Source: Pseudomonadota bacterium (GTDB lineage: Bacteria; Campylobacterota; Campylobacteria; Campylobacterales; Campylobacteraceae). Taken from it: a stretch of 64,000 bases of DNA. Shown here piece after piece: positions 45,800 to 53,161 of this stretch. A model generated the notes under the pieces. That model saw nothing but the letters and a program-made list of their open reading frames with translations, was not told the DNA's origin and ran no database searches. Positions within the stretch are counted from its first letter, which is position 1; each line of letters opens with the position of its first letter. The DNA lies in the NCBI GenBank assembly GCA_002746565.1, contig PDPI01000022.1, positions 58,508 to 122,507 on the forward strand, given 5' to 3'. The translations under genes and the position numbers were made by a program.

Positions 45800-46050
45800 A
45801 AGCATTTTTTCTTTTTCCATTTTTTGCCCATGCCAAAAATTGTTATGCCTATCCAAAAAATTTCAATCAAAAAAGAGCCTAGGTTGAAGTGGAAGATTAG
45901 GGAGATTATTAACAAAATCGCTCCTAATAGGTTAAGCCATAGGTAAACCCAGCTATCAAATGTAGTTTTTTGGGCTTGGATAAGAAAATATGCCCAAACC
46001 GTAAATGCCATTCCAATAAAGCCCACCCATTGGTATAAATCAAATTCCAT
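45796..46050 (-). CDS. Small membrane protein, CBU_0592-like
   Basis: An 84-residue protein with three hydrophobic helices (YQWVGFIGMAFTVWAYFLIQA, LWLNLLGAILLIISLIFH, IEIFWIGITIFGMGKK) and a lysine-rich end. It resembles the CBU_0592 family, which is related to the N-terminal part of lipid-A biosynthesis proteins; function unknown. It converges with napD with a four-base overlap and lies nine bases downstream of the preceding reverse-strand gene, so it may be the last gene of the NosL operon. Confidence 0.75.
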   Translation of the reverse strand: MEFDLYQWVGFIGMAFTVWAYFLIQAQKTTFDSWVYLWLNLLGAILLIISLIFHFNLGSFLIEIFWIGITIFGMGKKWKKKKCF

Positions 46051-46059
46051 TATTGCCTC

Positions 46060-47022
46060 TTAGTTTAAAAATACCCCATTGCTAAAATAATAAATAATAG
46101 GATACGAGATAAGAAGAGCAAATAATATACAATTTGCTATTAAACCTAATTTAAATAGAGCATTTTTTGCAGGTTTTTTTAGGAAAAATAGTATCAAAGC
46201 AAACCAGCCAGATAAAATTGTCATGAAAATTAGCAAGTAAATGGGATATCCTATGTAAAAATATTCCTTTTGAAGCATACAAAATGGGCATAGATGGGTT
46301 GGAAGTTGGTAAATATATGGGGAAAAAAAGCGTATGATGGCATAAATGACAATGAGCGAATTTGCTATGCTTAAAATTCCAAATGGGATAGGTTTTTTTA
46401 GTAGGGCGAAGATGGAATATAAGATAAAAGATAGTGCAAACATGCTAAGTATGAAGGTTTTTGTTTGATAAAAAGGTAAGGAATTTATCTCATTTTGAGA
46501 AAAGATGACACTACAACATGCCACAGGTGTTTGGGTGGATATTTGGCTAAAATGGGCAAGAGAAAGGATAAATTCCAAAACCAAAAGAAAAAAAAGTGGT
46601 TGAAAGAGGATAAATTTTAATTTCATGTATTTTGAAATTGGACTTTTTAAATCGTAATGATTTATCAAAAGCCATCCGCTTAATAAAAAAAGATTTATGA
46701 TTTTTAGGCCTAACATAAAAACCCCAAAATCACTTCCACTTAATATTCCAGCCGCACACATTGCTCCTGGAACTATGGATGAGAGGGCATCTAGGCTAAA
46801 AATAAAATATAAAAATATCCCAAGCTTAACACTTAGGGTAAATGTGATGATGATGGCCACCAAGTACCCACTATTTGCGAGGTTATATTGGTAAGTCGAT
46901 GTATTGTTTAGATCAAAATCAAGGCTGATTTTTATCGCCCAATAAAGGGATATGGAAAAGAGGGTTAAGATGATAATTTCAACTATAAAGATGCTAAGCA
47001 AAAATGGCGATAAAAGTATCAT
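46060..47022 (-). CDS. Polytopic membrane protein with cysteine motifs
   Basis: A 320-residue protein with about eight or nine membrane helices. Three cysteine-bearing spots stand out: GAMCAAGILSG near residue 87, PVACCSVIF near residue 167 and HLCPFCMLQKEYFYIGYP near residue 250. The last resembles a thioredoxin-like or metal-binding CxxC at a membrane face. I do not recognise a named family. Its ATG overlaps the ABC ATPase stop by four bases, so it is made together with the NosL and ABC proteins; a role in copper or thiol handling is inference. Confidence 0.75.
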   Translation of the reverse strand: MILLSPFLLSIFIVEIIILTLFSISLYWAIKISLDFDLNNTSTYQYNLANSGYLVAIIITFTLSVKLGIFLYFIFSLDALSSIVPGAMCAAGILSGSDFGVFMLGLKIINLFLLSGWLLINHYDLKSPISKYMKLKFILFQPLFFLLVLEFILSLAHFSQISTQTPVACCSVIFSQNEINSLPFYQTKTFILSMFALSFILYSIFALLKKPIPFGILSIANSLIVIYAIIRFFSPYIYQLPTHLCPFCMLQKEYFYIGYPIYLLIFMTILSGWFALILFFLKKPAKNALFKLGLIANCILFALLISYPIIYYFSNGVFLN

Positions 47023-47675
47023 TTTATGACTTTTTGTAACTCAAATTTTTTTGTGATTTTATCCCATTTGTAAATCAAAGGGTCATGGCTTGCTATGATA
47101 AGAGTATGCCCTAGGCTTTGGATTAGATCTAGATGCTCTAATAATTTTAAGCTTAAACTCTCATCCAAATTTGCAGTGGGCTCATCGCAAAGAATTAAAC
47201 TTGGAGAATTTATCAAAGCCCTTGCAATAGCCACCCTTTGGGCTTCTCCGCCCGATAAATTTTTTGCAAATACGTCTTTTTTATCTAGTATTTGAAAAGT
47301 TTTTAGTAAATCCAAAGCTTTTTTGCTTAAATTTTTCCCATCTACTAAGGTTGGCAAAAGGATGTTATTTAGAACGCTTAACGTTGGTATTAGATTGAAA
47401 TTTTGAAAGATTATGCCTATATTTTTTCGCCTAAACCTGCTAGCAAAATTTTCTGGTAATTTTGAGATGCTGGTTTTGTTTATGATGATCTCGCCACTAG
47501 TTGGTTTATTTAAGCCAGCTATTAGTGATAAAAGTGTACTTTTTCCGCTTCCGCTAACCCCACAAAGAAGTGCAATTTCACCTTTTTTTATGCGTAAATT
47601 TACATTTTTTAGGGCACAAAATTCCCTTGGGCTTTTTTCGTTGAAAATTTTTGTTACATTTTTTATTTCTATCAT
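47019..47675 (-). CDS. ABC transporter ATPase (LolD/MacB-type)
   Basis: ATP-binding subunit of 218 residues. Walker A is LLCGVSGSGKSTLLSLIAG, the Q-loop is IIFQNFNLIPTLS, the signature LSGGEAQRVAIARAL, and Walker B LILCDEPTANLD. It belongs to the group that pairs with FtsX-type permeases for mechanotransmission rather than classical import. The track frame starts 54 bases too early; ATG at 47675 overlaps the permease stop (ATGA) and begins MIEIKNVTKIF, the normal start. Confidence 0.93.
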   Translation of the reverse strand: MIEIKNVTKIFNEKSPREFCALKNVNLRIKKGEIALLCGVSGSGKSTLLSLIAGLNKPTSGEIIINKTSISKLPENFASRFRRKNIGIIFQNFNLIPTLSVLNNILLPTLVDGKNLSKKALDLLKTFQILDKKDVFAKNLSGGEAQRVAIARALINSPSLILCDEPTANLDESLSLKLLEHLDLIQSLGHTLIIASHDPLIYKWDKITKKFELQKVIK

Positions 47676-48841
47676 CTGATGATATCCCCCACATCCCTTG
47701 TTGCCGTTTTCCATGAGGGAATGATGCAAACTGCCATGTAAAGGGGAACTGTGCTAAAAAATAAAAGGAAAAATTCTTTTAAATTAAAAACAAAGGGCAA
47801 ATCAAAATCTTGTTTTAATTCCGAATAGCCCGTAAAAACATATTTTAAAGCGGGTGCTTGGAGAAAATAAACAAAAAATATCGCCAAACTTAGCCCAAGT
47901 AAAAAAGCCCCCATGCAGAGTATGAGGCTTTCTAGCATCTTATAATAAATTATATGATTTATCTCCCAACCAAGGGCTTTTAAGATACCAATTTCTTTTT
48001 TTTCTTCACTTCTTAATCCGCTTGATTTGTCATAAAGTATAATGGCAAATGTGATAAAACTGATGATAAAAATAAGTAAAAACCAACCACTTTTATATTG
48101 GAAAAGTAGTTCATAATCTTTCAAGATTTCGCTTTTAGTAGTAAGCTTAAAATGAGGATATTTATACGTCAATTTTGCTGCTATAAAATCCACCTCATTT
48201 GGATTTTCTACCTTGATGATAATATCTGTAAATTTATTTTCATCTACACCTAAAATCTTCCTCACACTTTCTTCATTCATCAAAACAACATCATTGCTAA
48301 AAAGTTCACTCCCATCCTTGAAAATTCCAGCTATTTTAACTCTCTCATGACCACCACCTAGCTTTTCAAAGGACACTATATTCTCAGATGAAGTATAAAT
48401 TTTTAGCAAATCTTTCATGTTTTTTGAAATATACATGTAGGATATATCGTCCATTTGGGGTAAGATCTCGGCAATTTTTGTGATCTTATCATTATAATGT
48501 TCTTCAAATGAACTCACACCCATGAGGCTAATATAAGTTTTTTTAAATTCTAGATAATGCTGCCCCCAAACTCGCCCTTTAACATACGAAACCCCCGCCA
48601 TGTCCCATAAAGGCTCGATATCTTGTTTGTCTATTGGATAGGATTTTCCTCCAATTTGTTTGTTTATGAGGATTTGTGAAGTTTGTTCTGCGACGCTTTG
48701 GAGGGTGTATTTTAGTGAATTTGTTATAAAAATAACCGATGATAAAAGCCACACTAAAAGGGCGAAGATAAACGCAATTGAAAGATTTTTCCAGCCAAAG
48801 CGATTTATGGATAAAAGGGCAAAATCAAATACGGAATTCAT
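47672..48841 (-). CDS. ABC transporter permease (FtsX/MacB-type)
   Basis: A 389-residue permease with one N-terminal membrane helix, a periplasmic domain of about 200 residues (MacB-PCD-like; phrases GVSYVKGRVWGQ and VKIAGIFKDGS), then three helices with EKKEIGILKALGWEINHI, the FtsX-family coupling segment. Partner of the adjacent LolD-like ATPase. Context with a NosL-domain protein suggests metal-centre or lipoprotein handling in the periplasm, but the substrate is unknown. Confidence 0.9.
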   Translation of the reverse strand: MNSVFDFALLSINRFGWKNLSIAFIFALLVWLLSSVIFITNSLKYTLQSVAEQTSQILINKQIGGKSYPIDKQDIEPLWDMAGVSYVKGRVWGQHYLEFKKTYISLMGVSSFEEHYNDKITKIAEILPQMDDISYMYISKNMKDLLKIYTSSENIVSFEKLGGGHERVKIAGIFKDGSELFSNDVVLMNEESVRKILGVDENKFTDIIIKVENPNEVDFIAAKLTYKYPHFKLTTKSEILKDYELLFQYKSGWFLLIFIISFITFAIILYDKSSGLRSEEKKEIGILKALGWEINHIIYYKMLESLILCMGAFLLGLSLAIFFVYFLQAPALKYVFTGYSELKQDFDLPFVFNLKEFFLLFFSTVPLYMAVCIIPSWKTATRDVGDIIR

Positions 48842-49122
48842 TTTTTCCTAACAGGATTTGAAAGTATAAAAGTGCCAAGCTTGTTTTCTCTAAGGGAGGG
48901 ATGAAGCCCAAAAAGAGTGTCGGCATTTTTTAAATCCCTGTGTCGCAAATAGGGGGTATTTGAATAAAAAGCAAATCCGTTAAGGCTACTTAGATCTAAG
49001 AAATCATTTAGCAATTTCGTATTTTTTGGATGGGAGGAAAGGTAGCCTATTTGAGCTACTAAGCTTAAAAATATAAGACCAAAAAATATAAAAAATCCTC
49101 TCTTACTCACACTCTTTTCCAT
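48838..49122 (-). CDS. Small single-pass membrane protein
   Basis: A 94-residue protein with one N-terminal membrane helix (GFFIFFGLIFLSLVAQIGYL) and a periplasmic part of about 60 residues that includes YSNTPYLRHRDL and HPSLREN. I do not recognise it. It overlaps the NosL gene by 20 bases and the permease gene by four, so it is an integral member of the operon and probably a partner of the transporter or of NosL. Confidence 0.75.
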   Translation of the reverse strand: MEKSVSKRGFFIFFGLIFLSLVAQIGYLSSHPKNTKLLNDFLDLSSLNGFAFYSNTPYLRHRDLKNADTLFGLHPSLRENKLGTFILSNPVRKK

Positions 49123-50221
49123 CTAATTTACATAGCATAGATGGATTTATATCTTTTAAATTTATGATTTTACTTCCCTTATGATCTTGCAAAAAAGTTT
49201 TCGCATCGTTTTTTTTCTCAAAAGGAATAAGCTCATGTCCCATGGGTCCTAAAACATCGCTACCAATCACATAAAAAGCTTTTTTGCCATCTATTGCTAG
49301 TTGGGTATAATAATCGGTAACTATAACTTTATTTGCTTTAAAGTCAGCTTTAGTGCCATATTTTGCGGGGTTTTGGAGGTACTTTGCCAAGTCTTTCACC
49401 CCATCAAATGATAAATGTCCCTTTGAGTGTATAATTTGTGCTGCCCATCTGGGATATTTACCAACAAACATGCCGCAAACTGGACACTTTTCATCATCCT
49501 TAATGTGTAATTTATGATTTTTTTGATGATTTTTACCCTTTACCACATCCCATAAATATAAAGCCACAGCTTGAATTTGTTTTGGATTTAAGTTTTTACA
49601 ATTTTGTTTAATTTCAGGTTTTAATTCGTTGATATGATGGTATTTTAGAGGGTTTATTTTACCTTTTTCGCATTTTGCTTTTAGAATCTTTTTGCCCATA
49701 GGATACATCATTTTTTCTCTTTTTTTGCTTGTCATTGTCCTATCTTTTTTCAAAGATTTATGGGCAATTTCATAGGCTTGTTTAAACGTTTTTATCTCTC
49801 CACCCATTTTTTTTATAAAATGTTGAGCTTCTTTTTTGCTTGCAAAAGCTAGTTTGCTAACCTTACTCATAGTCCCTAAAACCTTACTTCCAACCACATA
49901 AAAAGCATCTTGGGCTGGTATAAATTTCTCACTTATCACATCCACAACCATAGCTTTATTTAGATCTGTATCATATTTTATGTGATCATCAATCAAGCAT
50001 CTTAGAGAGCAGTATTGAATGGCCTTGCCATCTTTTGCATGTGCGATGTGGGAAGTTTTATAAAACATTTTTAAGCTCATCCCACAAACCCTGCACCACT
50101 TTTTTGCTTTCCCTTCTTGAACCAAGGTCGGTTTTCCTGATGCCATTTTACTAAAATCATAAGCATTTAATTCGCCAAAAAATCCAAAAAATATAACTAA
50201 AATAATACCAAGTTTTTTCAT
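49103..50221 (-). CDS. Exported protein with two NosL-like copper-binding domains
   Basis: A 372-residue protein with signal peptide (IILVIFFGFFGELNA) and two NosL-type domains: CRVCGMSLKMF (about residue 43) with FYVVGSKVLGTMS, and CPVCGMFVGKYP (about residue 245) with FYVIGSDVLGPMGHELIPF. Between them lies a segment of about 75 residues ending AVALYLWDVVKGK that resembles a small cytochrome c fold without CxxCH. NosL binds Cu(I) and helps mature nitrous oxide reductase, but no nosZ is in this window. ATG with AAGGAAAATTAT upstream; first gene of a five- or six-gene operon. Confidence 0.85.
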   Translation of the reverse strand: MKKLGIILVIFFGFFGELNAYDFSKMASGKPTLVQEGKAKKWCRVCGMSLKMFYKTSHIAHAKDGKAIQYCSLRCLIDDHIKYDTDLNKAMVVDVISEKFIPAQDAFYVVGSKVLGTMSKVSKLAFASKKEAQHFIKKMGGEIKTFKQAYEIAHKSLKKDRTMTSKKREKMMYPMGKKILKAKCEKGKINPLKYHHINELKPEIKQNCKNLNPKQIQAVALYLWDVVKGKNHQKNHKLHIKDDEKCPVCGMFVGKYPRWAAQIIHSKGHLSFDGVKDLAKYLQNPAKYGTKADFKANKVIVTDYYTQLAIDGKKAFYVIGSDVLGPMGHELIPFEKKNDAKTFLQDHKGSKIINLKDINPSMLCKLDGKECE

Positions 50222-50290
50222 ATAATTTTCCTTAAAATTGAACGATAAAATTATAACTTTTGATTTCTTTTTAAGCGCTTAAATTTATTT

Positions 50291-50350
50291 TAGGCGCCGA
50301 TGAAATAAATGTTTACCTTACTATTCATCAGTCCTTTTTCAGTACCCAGA
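50291..50350 (-). repeat. Possible decayed copy (D) of the dispersed repeat
   Basis: AATGTTTACCTTACTATTCATCAG resembles AATGCTTACTTTACTAGTTATCTG of copy B in the same orientation, followed by a TTTTCAGTACC-like stretch. The flanking hairpins are missing. It lies in the divergent gap between the NosL gene and the small gene at 50421. Weak evidence from eye alignment only. Confidence 0.35.
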
Positions 50351-50420
50351 AATCATTTTATCTTATTTTACATGTAATTTGGTTAAAATGCTACTCCTTA
50401 ATATAAAAAAAGGAATAAGT

Positions 50421-50681
50421 TTGCATCCAATCATAGAAGAGTATTTGTCGAAAATCAATAATCTATCTGCCCTAGAGCCTAAAAATTTACCCCTTGATGT
50501 TTTAGATGCTATGGGGGAAATGGATGAGGGGGAGCTTTTTAAGCTTTGTTCTCAGTTTTTTGTGTTGAAAAATAATGTTCCAAATCAAAACAATATCGTA
50601 AATTTAAGCGAAGATGACATAGTAAATGGAGCGGTCAAATATGCAAAAGCAGTACTTAAACGAATAAAGATGCAAGGATGA
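50421..50681 (+). CDS. Small unknown protein
   Basis: The track starts at 50379, but TTG at 50421 with AGGAATAAG upstream is the better start, giving 86 residues beginning MHPIIEEYLSKINNLSALE. The protein is acidic and helical with no membrane segment (GEMDEGELFKLCSQFF, SEDDIVNGAVKYAKAVLKR). I do not recognise the family. A TAAAAT box lies just upstream at about 50375-50380. It overlaps the EamA gene by four bases, so the two are co-translated. Confidence 0.65.
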   Translation: MHPIIEEYLSKINNLSALEPKNLPLDVLDAMGEMDEGELFKLCSQFFVLKNNVPNQNNIVNLSEDDIVNGAVKYAKAVLKRIKMQG

Positions 50682-51565
50682 AAAATACTTATTTGCTAGG
50701 AATTTCTTGTGCCCTCTTGGCATCTTTGATCTGGTCTAGCTCTTTTATAGCCCTAAAAATAGCCATTGCTAGCATGAATCCCATGAGTATAGTTTTTTTC
50801 AGAATGCTTTTAGCGAGTTTAATGTTTGCATTCTTTTACAAGCGATTTAAGGGCTTGCATGTAAATAAGGAAGATCTAAAATGGATAATCTTCATGGTCG
50901 TTTGCGAACCAGGTTTGTATTTTGTTTTTGAGATAAGTGCTTTGGAATTTACTTCCGCATCCCAAGCTGGGGTCATAGTCTCAACCATGCCACTCCTAAC
51001 CGCCATTGGGGCGGGGATATTTTTAAAAGAAGAGGTTACAAAACAGCTTATTTTTGGCTCCCTTTTGGCGATGGCTGGGGCGATTTGGCTTAGTCTTAGT
51101 GCTAGTGCAAACGATTACGCTCCAAATCCACTTTTAGGAAATACTCTTGAAGCCCTAGCTATGGTTTGTGCGGCGGGTTATACCTTGAGTTTAAAGCATC
51201 TTTCTAAGAAATTTTCAGCCCTTTTTCTAACGGCAGTTCAGGCTTTTGGTGGAGCTTTATTTTTCTTGCCCTTGAGCCTTTGGGAGTTTGGAGTTAGGGG
51301 TTTTAGCGTTGGATACGATAGCTTTTTGGCGGTTTTATATCTTGGTATAGTTGTAACCATGGGAGGATATGGACTTTTTAATTATGCCCTAACTCTTGCC
51401 CCTGCGTCGAAAATTTCAAATGTGATAAATCTTATTCCTGCTTTTACGATTATTTTGGCGTATTTTATACTAGATGATGTTCTCAATCAAACCCAAATAT
51501 TTGCCGCTGGGGTTATATTTTTAGGGGTTTTTATATCCCAAAGCATAAAACTAAAAAGGCACTGA
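50678..51565 (+). CDS. EamA/DMT-family exporter
   Basis: Ten-helix inner-membrane transporter of 295 residues with the two EamA repeats: residues about 5-140 (SLIWSSSFIALKIAI, ALEFTSASQAGVIVSTMPLLTA) and about 150-290 (YTLSLKHLSKKFSALFLT, ISNVINLIPAFTIILAYF). The family exports amino acids and other metabolites; substrate unknown. The final codons and TGA stop fall in the end of repeat copy B, so the C-terminal residues RH are supplied by the repeat. Confidence 0.9.
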   Translation: MKNTYLLGISCALLASLIWSSSFIALKIAIASMNPMSIVFFRMLLASLMFAFFYKRFKGLHVNKEDLKWIIFMVVCEPGLYFVFEISALEFTSASQAGVIVSTMPLLTAIGAGIFLKEEVTKQLIFGSLLAMAGAIWLSLSASANDYAPNPLLGNTLEALAMVCAAGYTLSLKHLSKKFSALFLTAVQAFGGALFFLPLSLWEFGVRGFSVGYDSFLAVLYLGIVVTMGGYGLFNYALTLAPASKISNVINLIPAFTIILAYFILDDVLNQTQIFAAGVIFLGVFISQSIKLKRH

Positions 51566-51681
51566 CTAAATAACATAAAAGTAAAAGGCATTTTGTAAAA
51601 ATGCTTACTTTACTAGTTATCTGTTTTCTGTAATCTGCAATCCGTTTTCGGCACTGACTAAATCCCTATTTAGTCAGTGCT
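51558..51681 (-). repeat. Dispersed intergenic repeat, copy B (most complete)
   Basis: In reverse orientation to copies A and C. Read on the reverse strand it starts with a perfect hairpin, GCACTGACTAAAT-aggg-ATTTAGTCAGTGC, continues through CGGATTGCAGATTACAG and ACTAGTAAAGTAAGC, a second hairpin GCATTTT-tac-AAAATGC, and ends in a third copy of ATTTAGTCAGTGCC. It overlaps the last codons of the EamA gene. Confidence 0.85.
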
Positions 51682-51718
51682 AGCTGGCACCATTTGCAAA
51701 GAAAACCTAAAAATATGG

Positions 51719-51724
51719 TATAAT
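51719..51724 (+). promoter_or_regulatory. -10 box of the SPFH-NfeD operon
   Basis: TATAAT in ATATGGTATAATTCG, 32 bases before the ATG, just downstream of repeat copy B. Confidence 0.65.
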
Positions 51725-51756
51725 TCGAAAAAATTAATATTTCAAAAGGATGTAAA

Positions 51757-52668
51757 ATGGGTTTAGATGTTTCTGTTTTATTGATAGCCATAGCTATAGT
51801 GGTGGGCATAATCATAATCTTGGGTGTAAAAGTTGTTTCCCAGTCGGATGTTTGGGTGATAGAGAGGCTTGGAAAGTTCCATAGAACCTTACATGGTGGA
51901 TTTCACATTATTATTCCCATCATCGATCAAGTTAGATCTAAACTCACCGTTCGTGAAGGACTTATCGATATACCTCGCCAGTCAGTTATAACAAAAGATA
52001 ATGTAAATATAGCCATAGATGGTATAGTTTATGTAAAAGTTGAAGATGGACGAGATGCCACATATAATGTTATAGACTTTGAAAGGGCCATCACAAATCT
52101 TGCCATGACAACTCTGCGTGGGGAGATAGGCGGTATGGTTTTAGATGATACCCTATCTTCAAGAGATAAGCTAAATGCAAGGCTTCAGGCTGATTTGGGT
52201 GCTGCGGCAGATAACTGGGGCATTAAGATTATGAGAGTTGAAGTTAGTGAGATTTCTGTTCCTGCGACCATAGAAGAGGCCATGAACATGCAAATGAAGG
52301 CTGAGCGTGAAAAAAGAGCCATTGAGCTTAAAGCCATGGCTGACAAAGAAGCACTCATACGAAAAGCAGAAGCCCTAAAGCAAGAAAAAGTTTTGGAAGC
52401 TGAGGCTATTGAGAGAATGGCAGATGCAAAAAAATACGAACAAGAAGTGGTAGCAACGGGCGAGAAAAATGCTATGGAGATGATAAATATTGCCATAAAT
52501 GAAAATCCAAAATCAGCGGAATTTTTACTGGCAAAAGATAGGATAAAAGCCTTTAATGAATTGGCCAAAAACCAAAATAGCCAAAAGGTTGTTATTCCCT
52601 ATGAAGTTAGTGAGCTAATCGGTTCTTTAAGTGTGCTAAAAGATTTTATGAGCTCAAAAAAGGCTTAA
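51757..52668 (+). CDS. SPFH/band-7 membrane scaffold protein (QmcA-like)
   Basis: A 303-residue prohibitin/stomatin relative anchored by one N-terminal helix (SVLLIAIAIVVGIIIILGV). The band-7 domain shows VIERLGKFHRTLHGGFH and RQSVITKDNVNIAIDG, followed by a long Ala/Glu/Lys-rich coiled coil (residues about 190-250). Such proteins form ring-like membrane microdomains and often pair with an NfeD partner, as here: nfeD follows after one base. ATG has AAAAGGATG upstream. Confidence 0.93.
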   Translation: MGLDVSVLLIAIAIVVGIIIILGVKVVSQSDVWVIERLGKFHRTLHGGFHIIIPIIDQVRSKLTVREGLIDIPRQSVITKDNVNIAIDGIVYVKVEDGRDATYNVIDFERAITNLAMTTLRGEIGGMVLDDTLSSRDKLNARLQADLGAAADNWGIKIMRVEVSEISVPATIEEAMNMQMKAEREKRAIELKAMADKEALIRKAEALKQEKVLEAEAIERMADAKKYEQEVVATGEKNAMEMINIAINENPKSAEFLLAKDRIKAFNELAKNQNSQKVVIPYEVSELIGSLSVLKDFMSSKKA

Positions 52669-52669
52669 A

Positions 52670-53098
52670 ATGCTAGAAATTCAAGCTTTATCAGCCCCCT
52701 CGCTTTTAGCCCTGGGGCTCTTGCTAGTCGGACTTGAAATCTTTGTGGGAAGTTTTTACATACTATGGTTTGGCATAGGCTTTTTGATAGTTGGCATAAT
52801 AGAATATTTCATTCCATTTTCAAGCTTTTTATACCAACTTGCCACGGCTTTTAGCATAGCCTTACTTTTGCTTTTTGCCCTACAAAAAAAGGTAAAAATC
52901 CTATTTAAAACTGGCGAAAAAGAAATAAAAGACGATTTCCTAAACGAAGAGGGAGAGGGCGTCATCAAAGAAGAAATGGTATTTTTCAAAGGCACTTTAT
53001 GGGAGTATGAACCAAAGGATCTGAAAGTAAAAGAGGGCGATAGAGTAAGAGTTTTAGAAGCAAGAGGGAGCAGAGCTAGGATAGAGTTGTTGTCGTGA
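52670..53098 (+). CDS. NfeD-like membrane protein
   Basis: A 142-residue partner of the SPFH protein: three helices in the first 85 residues (SLLALGLLLVGLEIFVGSFYILWFG region) and a C-terminal OB-fold with GTLWEYEPKDLKVKEGDRVRVL, the NfeD signature. It is the short form without the serine-protease domain. It stabilises membrane microdomains in other bacteria. ATG is one base after the previous stop. Confidence 0.9.
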   Translation: MLEIQALSAPSLLALGLLLVGLEIFVGSFYILWFGIGFLIVGIIEYFIPFSSFLYQLATAFSIALLLLFALQKKVKILFKTGEKEIKDDFLNEEGEGVIKEEMVFFKGTLWEYEPKDLKVKEGDRVRVLEARGSRARIELLS

Positions 53099-53131
53099 TA
53101 CTTACTTATTGTTTGATTTGGTATAATTTGC

Positions 53132-53137
53132 TATAAT
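53132..53137 (+). promoter_or_regulatory. -10 box of mqnC
   Basis: TATAAT in TTTGCTATAATGGG, 25 bases before the ATG at 53162; a second TATAAT-like box (GTATAATTTG) lies nine bases further upstream. Confidence 0.65.
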
Positions 53138-53161
53138 GGGCGAAAAATTTTTAGGAAATTT

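Noticed and set aside
49103-50221. Calling the NosL gene part of a nitrous oxide reductase cluster
   Set aside because: No nosZ, nosD, nosY or nos cytochrome genes occur in the window, and the ABC permease is of the FtsX type, not NosY.
52185-52568. 127-residue reverse ORF in the SPFH gene
   Set aside because: Shadow of the Ala/Glu/Lys-rich coiled-coil region.
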